Positions 1 to 8,197 are shown, counted from the stretch's first letter. The stretch is 24,688 bases of DNA from Chthoniobacterales bacterium (GCA_013695925.1 JACCZO010000132.1:1-24688), one strand, 5' to 3'. Translations and numbers: made by a program. Notes: generated by a model from the letters alone, not told the origin.

Positions 1-1086
1 CCGAAAGAGGATTGGCTCGCGATCGGCTGGACGTTGGCGATCAAGCTGCTGCTGCTTGTTTTCGTCGCGGAGAGCTTCCAAATCCTGACTAACCAACGGA
101 TCACCGGCCTGCGTCAGTTGCTGGAAAACTGGAACCGCTGGGATTCACCACATTATCTGAAGCTCGCTGAATTTGGCTACAGCAGCGCGGACCCGATGAA
201 AGCGTGGTTGTATCCGTTGTTTCCATGGACGGTGCGAGCGTTTGCCGTCGTGACCCGCGATTATCTGGTAGCGGCGTTCGTCGTCTCTGCACTTGCCCTT
301 GCGGCTACGGCGGTTCTCTTGCGGAGATTAGTGGCGCGCGACTACGGACAGGAAGTAGCCCAACGGGCTGTCTGGTTTTTTCTCATTTTTCCGACCGCAT
401 ATTTTTTGCACATCGGATACACTGAATCGCTCTTCCTTGCCTTCCTGCTGGCTTCTCTCCTCTCGGCGCGGAATGAACGCTGGTGGATGGCCGGATTATT
501 CGGCGCGCTTTGCTGGATGACACGCCCCACTGGCATCGTCTTGTTGCCGACGCTGGCGATGGAGGCAGCGCATCAGTTCTGGGAAACGAGACGCTGGCGC
601 TGGCAATGGCTTTGGATTGGATTCGTGCCAACAGGCTTCGGCGTTTATCTCCTCTTGAATCTCAAGATCGCGGGCAACCCTTTCGCGTTCCTGCCCATGC
701 GGGAACAGCTTTTCCATATGTCCGGCGCATGGCCCTGGATCGGTATGCGGGAGGCGTATCGAAACCAACTCCGGACGCCAACCGCCGCGAGCATGGTCGG
801 CACGCAGGAACTCCTCTTCGCATGCCTGGGGCTTTTCTGCGCCATCGTCAGTTGGATCAAATTGCGGCCGATGCACGCCGTCTGGATAACAGGATCCTGG
901 TTGCTCGTGACTTCAGCTACCTTTTTGGCGAGCGAACCACGTTACGCGCTGACGCTGTATCCGGTTTTCATCCTGTTCGGTTTGGCCGGGCGGAACCCAT
1001 TCTGGAACGGAATCATGACGACGGCGTCGCTTCTTTTTCTCGGCCTATTCGCAGGAGTTTTCGTCCGCGGTTGGTGGGCTTTTTGA
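1..1086 (+). CDS. PIG-V-like mannosyltransferase (GT-C membrane protein), 5' partial
   Basis: The reading frame is open from the first base, so the start lies upstream of the window; an internal TTG at 34 is unlikely to be the true start. The product is a polytopic membrane protein with about eight hydrophobic segments. Early in it is the motif NRWDSPHYLKLAEFGY, followed by WLYPLFPW, which is how the PIG-V/GPI mannosyltransferase 2 family (GT76, Pfam Mannosyl_trans2) begins: an aspartate in the first external loop, then a YPLFP segment. Members transfer mannose from a polyprenyl-phosphate donor on the outer face of the membrane. In bacteria the acceptor is unknown; envelope glycan or lipid is an inference from the neighbouring rmlB and two GT-C-like proteins. 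It ends in TGA and is convergent with rmlB, 88 bp away. Confidence 0.8.
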   Translation, partial: PKEDWLAIGWTLAIKLLLLVFVAESFQILTNQRITGLRQLLENWNRWDSPHYLKLAEFGYSSADPMKAWLYPLFPWTVRAFAVVTRDYLVAAFVVSALALAATAVLLRRLVARDYGQEVAQRAVWFFLIFPTAYFLHIGYTESLFLAFLLASLLSARNERWWMAGLFGALCWMTRPTGIVLLPTLAMEAAHQFWETRRWRWQWLWIGFVPTGFGVYLLLNLKIAGNPFAFLPMREQLFHMSGAWPWIGMREAYRNQLRTPTAASMVGTQELLFACLGLFCAIVSWIKLRPMHAVWITGSWLLVTSATFLASEPRYALTLYPVFILFGLAGRNPFWNGIMTTASLLFLGLFAGVFVRGWWAF

Positions 1087-1174
1087 TTCGAAGCGACATT
1101 TCTTCGACAATTCCGGCGCCAAAAAAAGAAGTGTGAGGGCGAAGCGGGGTCAGGAACCGGCTGAGGGCTGAGGG

Positions 1175-2167
1175 CTAATCGAAACGCTCGGTGCGAGCGA
1201 GGAGGTTCTCCCACCATGCGCGATGGGCCAGATACCAATCGACGGTCGTGGCGATGCCTTCGCGCGCGCTGTGCAGCGGGTGCCACTCCAGTTCGCGCTT
1301 GGCAAAACTGGAATCGATCGCGTAGCGCCGGTCGTGCCCGAGCCGATCCGTGACGAAGGAGATGAGGCTCTCCGGTTTGCCTAGCCGGTCGAGGATGAGC
1401 CGGACGACGTCGAGGTTCACCATCTCGCCGTCGCCGCCGAGGTTGTAGATCGCGCCCGGTTTGCCTTTAAAAAGGGCGGCCACGATGGCCGCGCAATGAT
1501 CCTCGACATGGATCCAGTCGCGGACGTTTTTCCCGTCGCCGTAAACCGGGAGCGGCTGGTCGTTGAGCGCCTTGATGATCATGAGCGGGATCAATTTTTC
1601 CGGGAACTGGTAGGGGCCGTAGTTGTTGGAGCAGCGGGTGACGATGACTTCCTGGCCGAAGGTGCGATGGCAGGCGAGGGCGAGAAGATCGGCGCCGGCT
1701 TTGCTCGCGGAGTAGGGGGAGCTGGGCTCGATCGGCGATTGCTCGGTGAATTTCCCGGTCGCGCCTAACGATCCGTAGACCTCGTCGGTCGAGACTTGGA
1801 TGAAGCGCTGGACGCCGTGGCGGCGGGCGGCGTCGAGCAGGATGCTGGTCCCGACGACGTTGGTGTGGATGAAATTTTGCGGGGAATTGATGCTGCGGTC
1901 GACGTGCGACTCGGCCGCGAAATTGATGATGGCGTAGAACTGCTCCTCGTGCAGGAGGGTGTCCATCTGGTCGGCGTTGGCGATGTCGGCCTGGAAAAAT
2001 TCGTAGCGCTCCCCGTGCTCCTCGACCACCCCGTCGAGATTGGCGAGATTTCCGGCGTAGGTGAGGGCGTCGACATTCGTCACGTAAGTCGGCTTGTAAT
2101 GTTGCAGAATGTAACGAATAAAGTTACTCCCGATGAAGCCACAGCCTCCTGTTACCAAGATGCGCAT
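1175..2167 (-). CDS. rmlB: dTDP-glucose 4,6-dehydratase
   Basis: RmlB/RfbB converts dTDP-glucose to dTDP-4-keto-6-deoxyglucose, the second step of dTDP-rhamnose and related deoxysugar synthesis in the cytosol. The 330-aa product is an extended short-chain dehydrogenase: NAD-binding TGGCGFIGSNF at residues 6-16, AAESHVDRS near 84-92, catalytic Thr127-Asp128-Glu129 in STDEVYG, and Tyr152/Lys156 in PYSASK. The length is slightly short of the usual 340-360. The start was placed at MRILVTGG because the Rossmann motif must be close to the N-terminus; an upstream in-frame extension to 2314 lies over the divergent gene and shows no homology. The start codon is half of the palindrome ATGCGCAT that may also start the divergent gene. 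No rmlA, rmlC or rmlD is in the window. Codon 134 is TTA inside an iterated 9-mer. Confidence 0.95.
   Translation of the reverse strand: MRILVTGGCGFIGSNFIRYILQHYKPTYVTNVDALTYAGNLANLDGVVEEHGERYEFFQADIANADQMDTLLHEEQFYAIINFAAESHVDRSINSPQNFIHTNVVGTSILLDAARRHGVQRFIQVSTDEVYGSLGATGKFTEQSPIEPSSPYSASKAGADLLALACHRTFGQEVIVTRCSNNYGPYQFPEKLIPLMIIKALNDQPLPVYGDGKNVRDWIHVEDHCAAIVAALFKGKPGAIYNLGGDGEMVNLDVVRLILDRLGKPESLISFVTDRLGHDRRYAIDSSFAKRELEWHPLHSAREGIATTVDWYLAHRAWWENLLARTERFD
2160..2167. other. Shared palindromic start ATGCGCAT of two divergent genes
   Basis: The 8-bp palindrome contains an ATG on each strand: 2160-2162 forward for the Agl23-like gene and 2167-2165 reverse for rmlB. The rmlB start is well fixed by its N-terminal motif. 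The forward start is less sure: GTG at 2205 and ATG at 2133 are in-frame alternatives, and none has a strong Shine-Dalgarno sequence. If 2160 is right, the two reading frames overlap by 8 bp and each promoter must lie inside the other gene. Confidence 0.5.
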
Positions 2168-4025
2168 TGACGCGCTACCTAGCAGCGGAGACCAACCCGC
2201 GCGAGTGGAATCTGCCTTCCCGCCGCCGCTGGCGGAGCGCTTGGCGCGGCTCGACTGGACTTTCTGGGGCATCATCGCGGTCGGGGCGGTTTTCCGGTTC
2301 TTCCTCCTGAGCATGAAGCCGCCTCATTTCGACGAGGGGATCAACGGCTGGTTCGTCGATCAAATGATGAAAAACGGGTTCTACCGGTATGACCCGACCA
2401 ATTATCACGGGCCGCTGCATTTTTATGTGCTCTTTGTTTTGCAGGCGATTTTCGGCCGTCACATCTGGGCGCTGCGGCTGCCGGTCGTGCTCGTCAGCCT
2501 CGCTTCGATTTTCCTGACGCTGAAGTTCGAGCCGTTCGTCGGGCGCTGGGTGTCGCGGATCGCGGCGCTCGCGATGGCGATTTCGCCCGCTTTCATTTTC
2601 TACGGGCGCTACTCGATCCACGAAGTGTGGCTGCTCTTTTTCTCGATGCTTTTCGTTTATGGCTTGATCGGGCTCTGGCGGGTCGGGACGCGCGGCTATC
2701 TCTGGTGCGTCGGGCTCGGCGTCGCCGGCATGATCCTGACGAAGGAGACCTACATCATTCACCTCGGCTGCGCGGTGATTGCGGCGGGTGTGCTTTGGAT
2801 TTCACACTGGTTAACGCCGGGCCAGGTGGTGAAACGGGCGCGCCAGCAGTGGGAACTGGCCGATCTCGCCATGGTCGCGGGCACGGCGATCTTTTTGATC
2901 GTCTTTTTTTATTCCGGCACGTTTTTTAATTGGCCCGGGGTGAAAGGCCTCTACCAGACTTTTGCCGTCTGGTATCAAACCGGCTCCAAAGGCAACGGGC
3001 ATGAAAAGCCGTGGCCTTACTGGCTCGAGCTCGTCCTGCAGTACGAATGGCCGGTGTTCATCGGTTTGCTCCTTTGTGGAGTCTGTCAGTTCTTCAAGAA
3101 CTACGTGATTCGCTATCTCGCGATTTATGGCGTGGGGCTCTTCGCGGCTTACAGCATCATTAATTACAAGACGCCCTGGATTATCATTAGCATCGTCTGG
3201 CCGTTGCTTTTCGTTTTTGCGGCGGGGGCCGCGGCGGTGAAAATTCCGCGCAAGGCTTTCGTCGTAGTTGGTCTGGCGGCGGTCGGGTTCGGTTTCGGCG
3301 TGCTGGTCAGTTACTTTCTGCAGCCGGGTGCGGTCCGGACCGCCTGCTCATGGGGAACTTATCTGCGCGAGACGGTCACGATCACTCTGGCCGCGACGAG
3401 CACGAGTGCGGCCGGCGGAGAGATCGGCCAGCGCTTGTTTGCTTGCGCGCTCGCTTTTTCGCTCCTGGGTGGGGGGCTTGGGTTCTTCGCGGTGGACGCG
3501 CTCAAACCGAGCGATGCTCTGATGCGCGGAATACAACGAAGCGTGGTCGCGCTCGCCCTGGTCATGTCTCTCGGGATGGCGATCCGGCTCAACTATTTCC
3601 GCTACAGCAAGAACGCCGAGCCGTATGTCTATGTCCAGACCTACGACGACATCTTCAAACTTATGAATCCGGTCATGCGCCTGGCTCGAAGTAACCCGCT
3701 GAATTACCGGATGGTTGGTCACTTCATCCGGACGAGCACTTATCCGTTTCCCTGGCTGCTGGGTGATTTTCCGAATGTGGGTTACTACGAGCAGAAGAAT
3801 TCACCGGGGAAAATGGATGCGGATTTCCTTGTCGTGCAGGAAGACCGGGTCGCGGAGGTGGAAAAGAAACTGCACGAAAAGTATTTCACTGAACCACTCA
3901 CCATTCGTCCTTATCAAGACACTTCGAAACTCTATCTGAACGCCAAAACGTTCCGAAAAGTTTTCCCGCACAAGCAGCCTGACTTTGTCGGGACGCCGTT
4001 ACCGGCGCCGGCCGGATCGCAATGA
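2160..4025 (+). CDS. Agl23/TIGR03663-like GT-C membrane protein
   Basis: The ~621-aa polytopic membrane protein begins with LDWTFWGI and a first helix, then FDEG at about residues 57-60, then YHGPLHFYVL and, further on, TKETYIIH. The acidic pair in the first outer loop and the YHGPLHFY segment match the family I know as TIGR03663, labelled flippase activity-associated protein Agl23, first noted in archaea. The fold is that of polyprenyl-phosphate-sugar-dependent GT-C glycosyltransferases. A soluble C-terminal tail follows the last helix (after about 480). The start at 2160 is a choice; GTG 2205 would give a 606-aa protein without loss of any recognisable motif. The TGA stop overlaps the next ATG (ATGA at 4022-4025), so the pair is probably translationally coupled and the products may act together. 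Substrate unknown. Confidence 0.8.
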   Translation: MRIDALPSSGDQPARVESAFPPPLAERLARLDWTFWGIIAVGAVFRFFLLSMKPPHFDEGINGWFVDQMMKNGFYRYDPTNYHGPLHFYVLFVLQAIFGRHIWALRLPVVLVSLASIFLTLKFEPFVGRWVSRIAALAMAISPAFIFYGRYSIHEVWLLFFSMLFVYGLIGLWRVGTRGYLWCVGLGVAGMILTKETYIIHLGCAVIAAGVLWISHWLTPGQVVKRARQQWELADLAMVAGTAIFLIVFFYSGTFFNWPGVKGLYQTFAVWYQTGSKGNGHEKPWPYWLELVLQYEWPVFIGLLLCGVCQFFKNYVIRYLAIYGVGLFAAYSIINYKTPWIIISIVWPLLFVFAAGAAAVKIPRKAFVVVGLAAVGFGFGVLVSYFLQPGAVRTACSWGTYLRETVTITLAATSTSAAGGEIGQRLFACALAFSLLGGGLGFFAVDALKPSDALMRGIQRSVVALALVMSLGMAIRLNYFRYSKNAEPYVYVQTYDDIFKLMNPVMRLARSNPLNYRMVGHFIRTSTYPFPWLLGDFPNVGYYEQKNSPGKMDADFLVVQEDRVAEVEKKLHEKYFTEPLTIRPYQDTSKLYLNAKTFRKVFPHKQPDFVGTPLPAPAGSQ

Positions 4026-6016
4026 AGTTCTTTTCGGGGGGACTGACGTTCGTCAACGTCGCCACGATCGCGGGTCTGCTCCTGGGCATTCTCGGCGGCG
4101 GGCTTGACGAAGGCTTCGCCGGTCTGGCACTGATCCTTGGTCTCGCGGCGGCGGTCTACGCCTGGTTTGGGACGGCGCCGTTTGCGAAGCGAAAGAAAGT
4201 CATCATTCCGACGGCCGCGCCTTTGCCAAAATCGAAACGCGCCCGACGCCGGATGAAGCTAGAGGCGGAGCCGACCGTCGCGGCCCCGGCGCCGCGCCGC
4301 TGGCATTTCTGGGGGTGGGCGGTCGGGATCGTGTTTCTGATGTTCGCGATCCGCTCCTTCTGCTGGCTCCTCTGGGTCGACGGCGCGAACCTCAAGATTC
4401 AATCGCCTAACAATCTCGGCGATCTCTCCCTCCACATCACCTACATCAAATATTTTGCGAACGGCGTCGCGCTTTGGCCCGATAACCCGATTCACGTTTT
4501 CAGTTCGCTGCGTTATCCGGCTGGGATCGATTTTTTCAATTCGCTCCTCCTGCTGCAGCACGTCGATTTGGTCCGCGCGCTGGTCTGGACCGGGCTGCTC
4601 GGGTCGGCGGCTACCTTTTATGGCTTTTATCGCTGGGGTGGTGCCTTCGGCGTGGCCGGTTTTCTTTTCAACGGCGGTCTCGCGGGCTTCGCATTTTTTC
4701 AGACCCACGCGTTCATCGATTATCAGGCGGAGCGCATCGCCTGGAAAAGCATCCCGCTAACCATGTTCGTGACCCAGCGCGGGTTGCTCTACGCCATCCC
4801 GGTCGGGCTTCTCCTCCTTTTGCACTGGCGGCGAAAATATTATCCGGCCGCGCCTAGCGACATCAGCGGCGAACGGCGCGGGCTGTTGCCCTGGTGGGTC
4901 GAGTGGTCGCTCTACGCCACGATGCCGCTCTTCCACTTCCACACTTTCCTCGCCCTCTCGATCGTGCTCGGGTTTTGGTTGCTCATCGGCTCCTGGGAGA
5001 TGCGCAAACAGATTGCCATCCTGCTCGCGGCGGCCTTCCTCCCCGCGACCTGGATCGTCTGGATGATCACCGACCATTTCCAGGCGAAGTCGATTCTCGC
5101 CTGGGCGCCCGGCTGGCTGCAAAGCGATCCGGGCTTTTCCAATTCGGCCGTCGGCTTCTGGATTCTGAACTTTGGCCTGATGTTGCCGGCGATGGTGGCG
5201 CTCGTCGGGGTCGTCGTTTGGCGGACCTGGCGCGTCTGGTTTCCGCCCGCCGCTTCTCCTGAACCTGATCCTGCTTCAGCTCCCGATGGAGAAGCGTCGA
5301 GCACGAGCACGAGCACGAGCACGAGTGCGAGCATGAGTGCGAGCATGAGTGCGAGCATGAGTGAGGAGCGCAAATTCTCTTCCGCTTTCGCCTTCGTTAT
5401 GCCGGCGGCGGCTATTTTTCTTTTCGCGCTTTTCGTCAAGACCGCGCCCTGGGGTTGGGATAACACCAAGCTCATCATTTGGGCTTATTTCATTTGCCTG
5501 CCTTTCCTCTGGAGCGAGTTGATCGCGAAATGGCTCTGGCCGATCCGGGCCAGTCTTTGCTTCCTGCTCTTCGTCTCCGGATTCGTTAGTCTCTTCGGCG
5601 GCCTGACGGTCGGCCGCCCTGGGTTCGATATTGCGAACCGGATCGAGCTGGAAGCGGTCGCGACGGTCGTGCACAAAATCCCGATCAGGGAACGCTTCGC
5701 CGCTTTCCCGACCTACAACCACCCGCTGCTCTTGAATGGCCGCAAAGTCGTTCTTGGATACGGCGGCCATCTTTGGACGCAGGGGTTCGACTACGGACCG
5801 ACCGAGCAGGAACTCAAGCGGCTCATGCTCGGCGCGCCGGGATGGCAGGAGCGCGCACGCGAGTTGCATGCCCGCTATTTGTTTTGGGGACGAGAAGAGA
5901 AACGCGAATACGCTGCGAGCTCCCAGCCTTGGAACGGGAAAGCGGCGGTCGTGGCGACGGGTTTCTGGGGCACCATTTACGATCTCGAGCGCCCCGCCTC
6001 AGCGGGTCGCCAGTAG
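4022..6016 (+). CDS. Large polytopic membrane protein, GT-C-like, function unknown
   Basis: The 664-aa product has two N-terminal hydrophobic helices, a basic cytosolic stretch (about residues 55-85, rich in K and R), and then many further helices. The segment GDLSLHITYIKYFANG followed by a Tyr-Pro (LRYPAGIDFF) is reminiscent of the first outer loop of GT-C glycosyltransferases, with Asp at the expected place, but I cannot assign a named family. A low-complexity Ser-Thr/Ser-Ala/Ser-Met stretch at about residues 427-448 is encoded by a hexamer microsatellite and lies in a loop. A soluble domain of about 100 residues ends the protein. The start overlaps the preceding stop by 4 bp, which fixes it. 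The 3' end overlaps the convergent ChaN-like gene by 18 bp. A role in exporting or building a surface glycan with its neighbour is inference. Confidence 0.8.
   Translation: MKFFSGGLTFVNVATIAGLLLGILGGGLDEGFAGLALILGLAAAVYAWFGTAPFAKRKKVIIPTAAPLPKSKRARRRMKLEAEPTVAAPAPRRWHFWGWAVGIVFLMFAIRSFCWLLWVDGANLKIQSPNNLGDLSLHITYIKYFANGVALWPDNPIHVFSSLRYPAGIDFFNSLLLLQHVDLVRALVWTGLLGSAATFYGFYRWGGAFGVAGFLFNGGLAGFAFFQTHAFIDYQAERIAWKSIPLTMFVTQRGLLYAIPVGLLLLLHWRRKYYPAAPSDISGERRGLLPWWVEWSLYATMPLFHFHTFLALSIVLGFWLLIGSWEMRKQIAILLAAAFLPATWIVWMITDHFQAKSILAWAPGWLQSDPGFSNSAVGFWILNFGLMLPAMVALVGVVVWRTWRVWFPPAASPEPDPASAPDGEASSTSTSTSTSASMSASMSASMSEERKFSSAFAFVMPAAAIFLFALFVKTAPWGWDNTKLIIWAYFICLPFLWSELIAKWLWPIRASLCFLLFVSGFVSLFGGLTVGRPGFDIANRIELEAVATVVHKIPIRERFAAFPTYNHPLLLNGRKVVLGYGGHLWTQGFDYGPTEQELKRLMLGAPGWQERARELHARYLFWGREEKREYAASSQPWNGKAAVVATGFWGTIYDLERPASAGRQ
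5299..5364 (+). repeat. Hexamer microsatellite inside a coding region
   Basis: Eleven consecutive 6-bp units: GAGCAC four times, then GAGTGC and GAGCAT alternating three times, then GAGTGA. They encode alternating Ser-Thr, Ser-Ala and Ser-Met in a loop of the 664-aa membrane protein. Because the unit is 6 bp, slippage would change length by two residues without breaking the frame. Confidence 0.95.
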
Positions 6017-6793
6017 TTGCGGCCGTTCCGCGGGGAGCGACTGCGAGCGATCCAGGATCATCTGGCGCAGGGAACTTTTCTGCGCGACGTATCCGGCAAC
6101 TTCGCGCGGGTTGATGATGGCGTCGTCCGGCAGGAAGACGAGCAGCTTCACGCCTGGATTGTCGCGCATGAACCTGACGATATTGTCTGCGATCACCTGC
6201 TCGGCGGCGAGGTGCGCGCGGTAGAGCCGCTCCAGGTTGTAACGGCGCAGCCGGGGCGAGGTCGAAACGCGCTCGGCGAAACTCTCAAGCGCGTCCGGGG
6301 GCGCGCGGAAATGAGCCGGCAGAAGCGCGCGTTCCTCTGCATTCAAGGCTTCGCCCGCCCGGATCTTGCGCAACAGCTCGTGCGGCGAGCCGAGCGCGAC
6401 CTGGACCAGATCCGGACGCAGCGCGCGCCGGATCCAGTCGCCTCGCGGGGGCACTCCGAGTTGGTCGATCAATTGCTGGGCCGAAATTTCCTGGCGCTGC
6501 CATTGATCCAGCAGCGGTTGCCGGGTCGCTGGGAGTTCGCTCCAGCCGATGGCGACGCGCGCGCCGCCCTGCTGCAGGGTTTCGACGATTCGCCAGGCCG
6601 GCTGGCTTTCCGCTGCCGACCTTTTCGTTAGGCCAAAAAAGATCACGTCCGCGCGGCGAACTCCGGCCGCCCAGGTCTCATCCGAAGGTCCGGGAGACGG
6701 TGCTTCGCCAGTGGCAAATTTCGGCAGGGGCGGCCGGCCGAGCGTTCCGCAGCCGCTCAGGAGGGCGGCTGCCACCAAAAGCCACCACTTCAC
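5999..6793 (-). CDS. ChaN-family lipoprotein, divergent (Cofac_haem_bdg_2 fold)
   Basis: The 264-aa product starts with a lipoprotein signal (KWWLLVAAALLSGC, lipidated Cys15). The mature part follows the ChaN/DUF399 plan: a strand ADVIFFG, a helix and VAIGWSELP, the PLLDQWQ helix, GSPHELLRKI, and a late helix RAHLAAEQVIADNI followed by the strand VKLLVFLPDD. ChaN proteins bind haem or iron, or have hydrolase-like activity, in the envelope. In this copy the usual Gly-Glu-x-His after the first strand reads GLTKRS, and the late Gly-x-Gly-His segment reads PDDAI, so the residues that would bind a cofactor are missing. The GTG start at 6793 is chosen because it gives the signal peptide and overlaps the TGA of the upstream glycosyltransferase (GTGA), a coupling arrangement. 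No ChaR/TonB partner is present. Confidence 0.7.
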   Translation of the reverse strand: MKWWLLVAAALLSGCGTLGRPPLPKFATGEAPSPGPSDETWAAGVRRADVIFFGLTKRSAAESQPAWRIVETLQQGGARVAIGWSELPATRQPLLDQWQRQEISAQQLIDQLGVPPRGDWIRRALRPDLVQVALGSPHELLRKIRAGEALNAEERALLPAHFRAPPDALESFAERVSTSPRLRRYNLERLYRAHLAAEQVIADNIVRFMRDNPGVKLLVFLPDDAIINPREVAGYVAQKSSLRQMILDRSQSLPAERPQLLATR

Positions 6794-7563
6794 GCTTCGC
6801 GTCGCCGGTTGGACCGCGCAAAGACCGGCCTGCGCGAGGCGGGCCCCGGCTGATATAAGCGCCCGGAGCGATGGCCGGCCGCGACGATCTGGCAGCCGAC
6901 CGAGAGCGTGCGCCGCCAGCTTACTCCCGAAACTTTCTGTTCGCCCGCGATCCGGCGGCGTTCGCTCACCGGGATTTCGCAAATCGCGGCCCCGAGCCGG
7001 GCGGCGGCGACTTGCGCCTCGATCGTCCAGCCAAAAGTCATTTCCTGCGGCGCGATTTTTTCAAACAAACGACGGCCCATCAGGCGCAGCGGGCCGAGGT
7101 CGCTGTAAGGCCGCCCGCAAAGCGCGCCGCACCAGAAGCCGAGCGCGGCGTTTGCCAGCAGATGCCGCAAGGTCATCGTGCGCCAGTTACGCAGGCGTTT
7201 GGTGCGGCTGCCGAGAACGAACTCGTGGCCTTCCTCAAAGGCCGTCGTTAGGGGAGCCACGTCGCGAGGATCGGTCGCGCCATCGCCGGCGCAGAAAATG
7301 TAGGCGCAAATCGCCGGGAAGAGGTTTTTCGTGAGGTCAATTGCCGCCTGGCAGCCATGACCGTAGCCGCGCCGCTCGGTTTCCGCGACCAAGACCCGCC
7401 GCTCGCGTGCGATTTGCGCCGTCTGGTCGGTCGCGCCATTCACCCCGACCGCAATGACGAACTTCTCCGGATCGAGGACCGCGAGAAGCTCATCCAGCAC
7501 CGCGCCGATACAGGCGGCCTCGTCGCAGGCAGGAATGATGATCGCGAATTCGGGCAAAGGCAT
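6790..7563 (-). CDS. Family 2 glycosyltransferase (polyprenol-phosphate sugar transferase-like)
   Basis: The 257-aa protein is a single GT-A domain without membrane helices. It has the entry strand FAIIIPACDEAACI (residues 6-19), NGATDQTA at 42-49 (the usual NGSTDGT), a DxD-equivalent CAGDGATDP at 91-99, GSR, and the acceptor-side FGWTIEAQV and PVSERRR motifs seen in dolichol-phosphate mannosyltransferase-like enzymes. It probably transfers a sugar from a nucleotide donor to a lipid phosphate, which would supply GT-C enzymes; that link is inference. The start MPLPEF is chosen because the family begins just before the first strand; the frame is open to 7689 but the extra 42 residues look noncoding. 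It lies 149 bp downstream of the FabZ-like gene and is coupled to the ChaN-like gene. The C-terminus is Arg-rich. Confidence 0.85.
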   Translation of the reverse strand: MPLPEFAIIIPACDEAACIGAVLDELLAVLDPEKFVIAVGVNGATDQTAQIARERRVLVAETERRGYGHGCQAAIDLTKNLFPAICAYIFCAGDGATDPRDVAPLTTAFEEGHEFVLGSRTKRLRNWRTMTLRHLLANAALGFWCGALCGRPYSDLGPLRLMGRRLFEKIAPQEMTFGWTIEAQVAAARLGAAICEIPVSERRRIAGEQKVSGVSWRRTLSVGCQIVAAGHRSGRLYQPGPASRRPVFARSNRRREA

Positions 7564-7712
7564 TGGAAGATCCAGCGATTCTGAAATTATTCTATCATTT
7601 GTCAGGTGGAGTGCAGCAAAACATCTCTGACCGTTTCCGGCCGCAAAGAATTCATCCGTCAGTATCCTCCAATCCGCTCCGCACGACACCTTGGGAGGAA
7701 TTGTAGGGCGCG

Positions 7713-8171
7713 CTATTCCATTGCGGCTGAAGATTTTTGCGAAGCCAGATTAAGCACCAGTTGTCCTGCGGCGACAACATTTCCCGCAACACTTGCTTCG
7801 GCTTTGAACTGCCAGAGATCACCCACCTGGGCGAGTTTTTCGACGTGCAGAATAATCTCCTCCTCCGGTCGCACCGCTGCGAAAAACTTCATCCCACGAA
7901 TCGCGGAGAGGAGAAAGAGCGGCTGCTCGCCCTCTGGAAAACCGGAGGCGGCGGCGATCCCGGCGGTCTGCGCCAGCGCCTCAGCCAGGATGACGCCGGG
8001 AACGAGCGGATTCCCAGGAAAGTGCCCGGCAAACATCGGGTCGTCGCGAGCGAATCGCGCACTGCACTCTGCGGACCGGCCCGGTTCGCAGTGATTTATT
8101 TGCCTAACGAAAACGAACGGTGGCCGATGAGGAAGGGAGGAGAGTTGAGAGCGAGTAGAAGGAGTTTCCAA
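7713..8171 (-). CDS. FabZ-like 3-hydroxyacyl-ACP dehydratase (hotdog fold)
   Basis: The 152-aa product carries LPHRPPFVFV at residues 13-22 and the catalytic segment FAGHFPGNPLVPGVILAEALAQ at 48-69, with His50 and Glu64 at the FabZ active-site positions. FabZ dehydrates (3R)-hydroxyacyl-ACP in fatty acid synthesis. Here the gene is not beside lpxC, lpxA or fab genes but sits between a lipoprotein and a glycosyltransferase, so it may serve a specialised acyl chain or be an extra copy. The ATG at 8171 is preceded by a weak AGG. The start codon lies in the loop of a 12-bp inverted repeat (8140-8151 with 8186-8197). An iterated 9-mer copy falls in the FVRQI codons at 8102-8110. Confidence 0.88.
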   Translation of the reverse strand: METPSTRSQLSSLPHRPPFVFVRQINHCEPGRSAECSARFARDDPMFAGHFPGNPLVPGVILAEALAQTAGIAAASGFPEGEQPLFLLSAIRGMKFFAAVRPEEEIILHVEKLAQVGDLWQFKAEASVAGNVVAAGQLVLNLASQKSSAAME

Positions 8172-8197
8172 TGCGACCTGCGAAAACTCTCAACTCT
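8140..8197 (-). repeat. 12-bp inverted repeat flanking the FabZ-like start codon
   Basis: On the minus strand GAGAGTTGAGAG (8197-8186, 5' UTR) and CTCTCAACTCTC (8151-8140, codons 7-11) are perfect complements separated by 34 nt that hold the weak AGG and the ATG at 8171. The arms belong to a wider run of AACTCTC units (8184-8190, 8191-8197, 8205-8211). A hairpin in the mRNA would enclose the initiation region. Confidence 0.6.

Noticed and set aside
1161..1176. Short direct repeat CTGAGGG CTGAGGG between the mannosyltransferase and rmlB.
   Set aside because: Two 7-bp units in an 88-bp convergent spacer; too short to support an element or terminator.
5276..5869. A minus-strand frame of 197 codons with a striking Thr-His-Ala-Arg repeat.
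   Set aside because: It is the antisense reading of the hexamer microsatellite inside the 664-aa membrane protein.
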